A stretch of 8,014 nt of DNA from an uncultured Clostridia bacterium (GTDB lineage Bacteria; Bacillota; Clostridia; TANB77; CAG-508): contig CANRBO010000055.1 in assembly GCA_947628885.1 (NCBI GenBank), positions 1 to 8,014 on the forward strand. Reading direction: 5' to 3'. The notes beneath the pieces are model-generated. The model searched no databases. It worked only from the letters and a program-made list of their open reading frames with translations, and was not told the DNA's origin. Positions 6,379 to 8,014 of this stretch are shown one piece after another. How positions within the stretch are numbered: the first letter of the stretch is position 1; every line of letters starts with the position of its first letter. Made by a program: the position numbers and the translations under genes.

Positions 6379-7163
6379 TGGTAATTAGTAGTAAAGAAAA
6401 TGAAACAATAAAAGAGATTAGAAAGCTCAAAGAAAAGAAGTACAGAACAGAAAAATACATAATTGAAGGAATAAAAATGATAGAAGAAGCAATAAGCGAA
6501 AAGCAAGATATTGAGCTGATTGTGGTAAAAGAAGGATTTGAATTTAAAGAACATCAAAATGAGAAAGGCACAAGAAAAAATGAATATCTAAATTTTAAAA
6601 TCGTAACTGTAACTGAAAATGTTTTTAACATTTTGACAGATGTTGAAACTCCACAGGGAATCCTTGCTGTAGTTAAAAAGAAGGAAAATATGGCAATTGA
6701 TAACAATGCAGATTATATTGTTGCATTAGAAGGCATACAAGATCCTGGAAATTTAGGCACTATTATAAGAACTCTTGATTCTGCAAATATAAAGCAAATT
6801 ATAGTTTCAAAAAATACAGTAGATAGCTATAGTCCAAAAGTTGTAAGATCTACAATGGGCTCAATATTTAGAGTAAATGTAATTGAAACAGATAATCTAA
6901 CAGAAACTTTGAATAAATTAAAAGAAGACAAATTTGAAATTATTGTCACATCATTGGATACAGACAATAGTATCTATGACATTAATTATGCAAAAAAGAT
7001 AGTTGTAATTGGCAATGAAGCAAATGGTGTATCAAAACAAATACAAGAAATAGCAGATAAAAAGGTAAAAATACCAATGCTCGGAAAAACAGAAAGTTTA
7101 AATGCATCAGTTGCAACTGGAATAATGATTTATGAATATGTGAGACAAAATTATGTAAATTAG
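6378..7163 (+). CDS. TrmH/SpoU family rRNA (23S) 2'-O-methyltransferase
   Basis: A 261-residue SPOUT-class enzyme that would transfer a methyl group from S-adenosylmethionine to a ribose 2'-OH, most likely in 23S rRNA. The N-terminal substrate-binding domain (about residues 8-100, with KYIIEGIKMIEEAI) precedes the knotted catalytic domain. All three SpoU motifs are visible: VALEGIQDPGNLGTIIRTLD (115-134; N125, R131), VVIGNEANGVS (209-219; E214) and IPMLGKTESLNASVATGI (232-249; N242, S244). Length is normal for RlmB/YsgA-like members; the exact target base is not deducible. The ATG has an AAGGAG site 9 nt upstream (6363-6368) and overlaps the stop of the preceding open stretch. All seven arginine codons are AGA. 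In many Firmicutes a homologue sits before pheS-pheT; here a sigma factor gene follows instead. Confidence 0.93.
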   Translation: MVISSKENETIKEIRKLKEKKYRTEKYIIEGIKMIEEAISEKQDIELIVVKEGFEFKEHQNEKGTRKNEYLNFKIVTVTENVFNILTDVETPQGILAVVKKKENMAIDNNADYIVALEGIQDPGNLGTIIRTLDSANIKQIIVSKNTVDSYSPKVVRSTMGSIFRVNVIETDNLTETLNKLKEDKFEIIVTSLDTDNSIYDINYAKKIVVIGNEANGVSKQIQEIADKKVKIPMLGKTESLNASVATGIMIYEYVRQNYVN

Positions 7164-7172
7164 CCAAAAAGG

Positions 7173-7201
7173 TTGAAATTTAGGTACATATATGGTAAAA
7201 T
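7173..7201 (+). promoter_or_regulatory. extended -10 promoter of the sigma factor gene
   Basis: TTGAAA (7173-7178) and TAAAAT (7196-7201) are 17 nt apart, and TGG immediately before the -10 makes an extended -10 (TGnTAAAAT). It begins 10 nt after the trmH stop, so the downstream gene has its own promoter. Transcription is predicted near 7208. Confidence 0.7.
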
Positions 7202-7209
7202 GTAATAAG

Positions 7210-7226
7210 AGACAGATTATCTGTCT
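7210..7226 (+). promoter_or_regulatory. 17-bp perfect dyad near the predicted transcription start
   Basis: AGACAGAT (7210-7217) and ATCTGTCT (7219-7226) are perfect inverted repeats around one T. The position, just downstream of the predicted +1, suits a repressor operator or a 5'-terminal mRNA hairpin (7 bp with a 3-nt loop). It could also be a weak terminator of trmH, but the downstream sequence TAGGTTTATATT is a poor U-tract. Confidence 0.6.
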
Positions 7227-7269
7227 TAGGTTTATATTATCAGAAAAGCAAACGAAGGGAGCAAACAGT

Positions 7270-8014
7270 ATGAAATTACGGCAAAAAATGGATGAAGCAG
7301 AAGAAAGATTAGTGCTTGATAACATGGGACTAGTGCCATATTTGGCGGGAACAAGATTAGATGTCTTTCAAGATTCACCATATTACAGCGATATAATTGA
7401 TGCTGGTGTGGTTGGATTAAATCAAGCAGCACGGTTTTATAGTCCGAAATTGTCTATTCCATTTTCAACGTATGCTAGAAAATGCATCTTAACGGAAATG
7501 GTTTTGATGTTAAGGCAAATTAGGAGAAACAATCGTGAAGTTTCTATTAATGAATCTATTTGTAGTGGTGGTGACATTGTTGACAAACGGAATTTCTTTC
7601 ATGAAATAGAAAGCAGAGATCAGTTTGTTAATACAGTAAATACAATTTTAAATATGGATACAATAGATAAATTAGTATTACTGTACAGAATAAGTGGCAT
7701 CACGCAAAAGCAAATCAGCAAGAGATTAGGAAAATCCCAACCATATATTAGTAGGGTACAGAGGAAAGCGATTAATGAGTTAGAAAATCGTCACTGTGCA
7801 AGTATGGTATGGGTTTTCGAGATTGTAGGAGGAAAGTTTTATAGGTTTACCTACAACACAAAGGATGACGAGGATTATAGAAAAGCATGGCGCATATTTG
7901 ATAAAGTTCAAATAGAGTGCGCTGTAGATTTCAAAAAAAATTCCTACGTCGCAATTGAATTTCTTGCGGATGATGATTCGTTTGCAGCAATTGCGGAAAT
8001 CATCCGTAAAATGG
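7270..8014 (+). CDS. sigma-70 family RNA polymerase sigma factor with a C-terminal extra domain, 3' end outside the window
   Basis: Open for 248 codons to the right edge. Region 2 is recognisable at about residues 10-85: EERLVLDNMGLV, then DIIDAGVVGLNQAARF (core-binding 2.2), then SIPFSTYARKCILTEM (2.3-2.4). A short linker replaces region 3. Region 4 is at about 130-173, with helix-turn-helix ITQKQISKRLGKSQPYISRV (144-163). There is no region 1.1. After residue 176 an unexplained alpha/beta segment runs to the edge. ATG at 7270 has AAGGGAG (7255-7261) 8 nt upstream. An in-frame ATG at 7192 would add 26 residues but lies upstream of the predicted transcription start. Arginine codons differ sharply from the neighbours: 7 of 20 are CGN. 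The specific sigma role is unknown; an accessory or transferred factor is plausible. Confidence 0.88.
   Translation, partial: MKLRQKMDEAEERLVLDNMGLVPYLAGTRLDVFQDSPYYSDIIDAGVVGLNQAARFYSPKLSIPFSTYARKCILTEMVLMLRQIRRNNREVSINESICSGGDIVDKRNFFHEIESRDQFVNTVNTILNMDTIDKLVLLYRISGITQKQISKRLGKSQPYISRVQRKAINELENRHCASMVWVFEIVGGKFYRFTYNTKDDEDYRKAWRIFDKVQIECAVDFKKNSYVAIEFLADDDSFAAIAEIIRKM

Noticed and set aside
7210..7240. Dyad after trmH as a rho-independent terminator
   Set aside because: The stem is short with few G-C pairs and is followed by TAGGTTTATATT rather than a continuous T-run; its position near the sigma promoter's start fits an operator better.
7192..7269. Upstream ATG giving a 26-residue N-terminal extension of the sigma factor
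   Set aside because: It overlaps the predicted -10 box, lacks a good ribosome site, and the ATG at 7270 has AAGGGAG at ideal spacing.

Overview
The window comes from a very AT-rich, low-GC Gram-positive bacterium, most likely a clostridial-type Firmicute. The evidence is a YlbJ/SpoVV sporulation membrane protein, a small TSCPD-domain protein of a type common in Clostridia, AGGAGG-type ribosome binding sites, sigma-A-like promoters, and almost exclusive AGA/AGG arginine codons in the core genes. I cannot name a genus.

Layout. Bases 1-555 (minus) hold the 5' part of a DUF3800-type gene that runs off the left edge; its promoter is at about 672-700. Bases 819-2045 (minus) hold ylbJ (spoVV), with an 18-residue tandem repeat in a long polar loop and a possible sigma-E-like promoter upstream. 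A divergent control region (2046-2368) separates ylbJ from plus-strand genes: the TSCPD gene (2369-2623), mfd (2836-6216) and a SpoU/TrmH rRNA 2'-O-methyltransferase (6378-7163). The TSCPD-mfd gap carries a short tandem array of AT-rich hairpin repeats. The mfd-trmH gap carries an unrecognised open stretch that ends in a TAATG overlap with trmH. Bases 7270-8014 hold a sigma-70 family factor that runs off the right edge. It has its own promoter, an operator-like dyad near the predicted transcription start, unusual arginine codon use and an unexplained C-terminal domain.

How the genes relate. Mfd (transcription-coupled repair) and the rRNA methyltransferase are housekeeping information-processing genes and may be cotranscribed. 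YlbJ belongs to spore formation. The DUF3800 gene and the sigma factor look like accessory genes and share the use of CGN arginine codons. I see no complete defence system, CRISPR array, transposon or RNA gene.

The most interesting signals are regulatory or architectural: (i) a hairpin between the TSCPD gene's Shine-Dalgarno and its AUG that would bring a 48-nt gap down to 9 nt; (ii) the sigma factor with its extra domain and start-site dyad; (iii) the three-unit hairpin repeat array before mfd; (iv) a perfect 9-bp-arm dyad inside the first codons of mfd.
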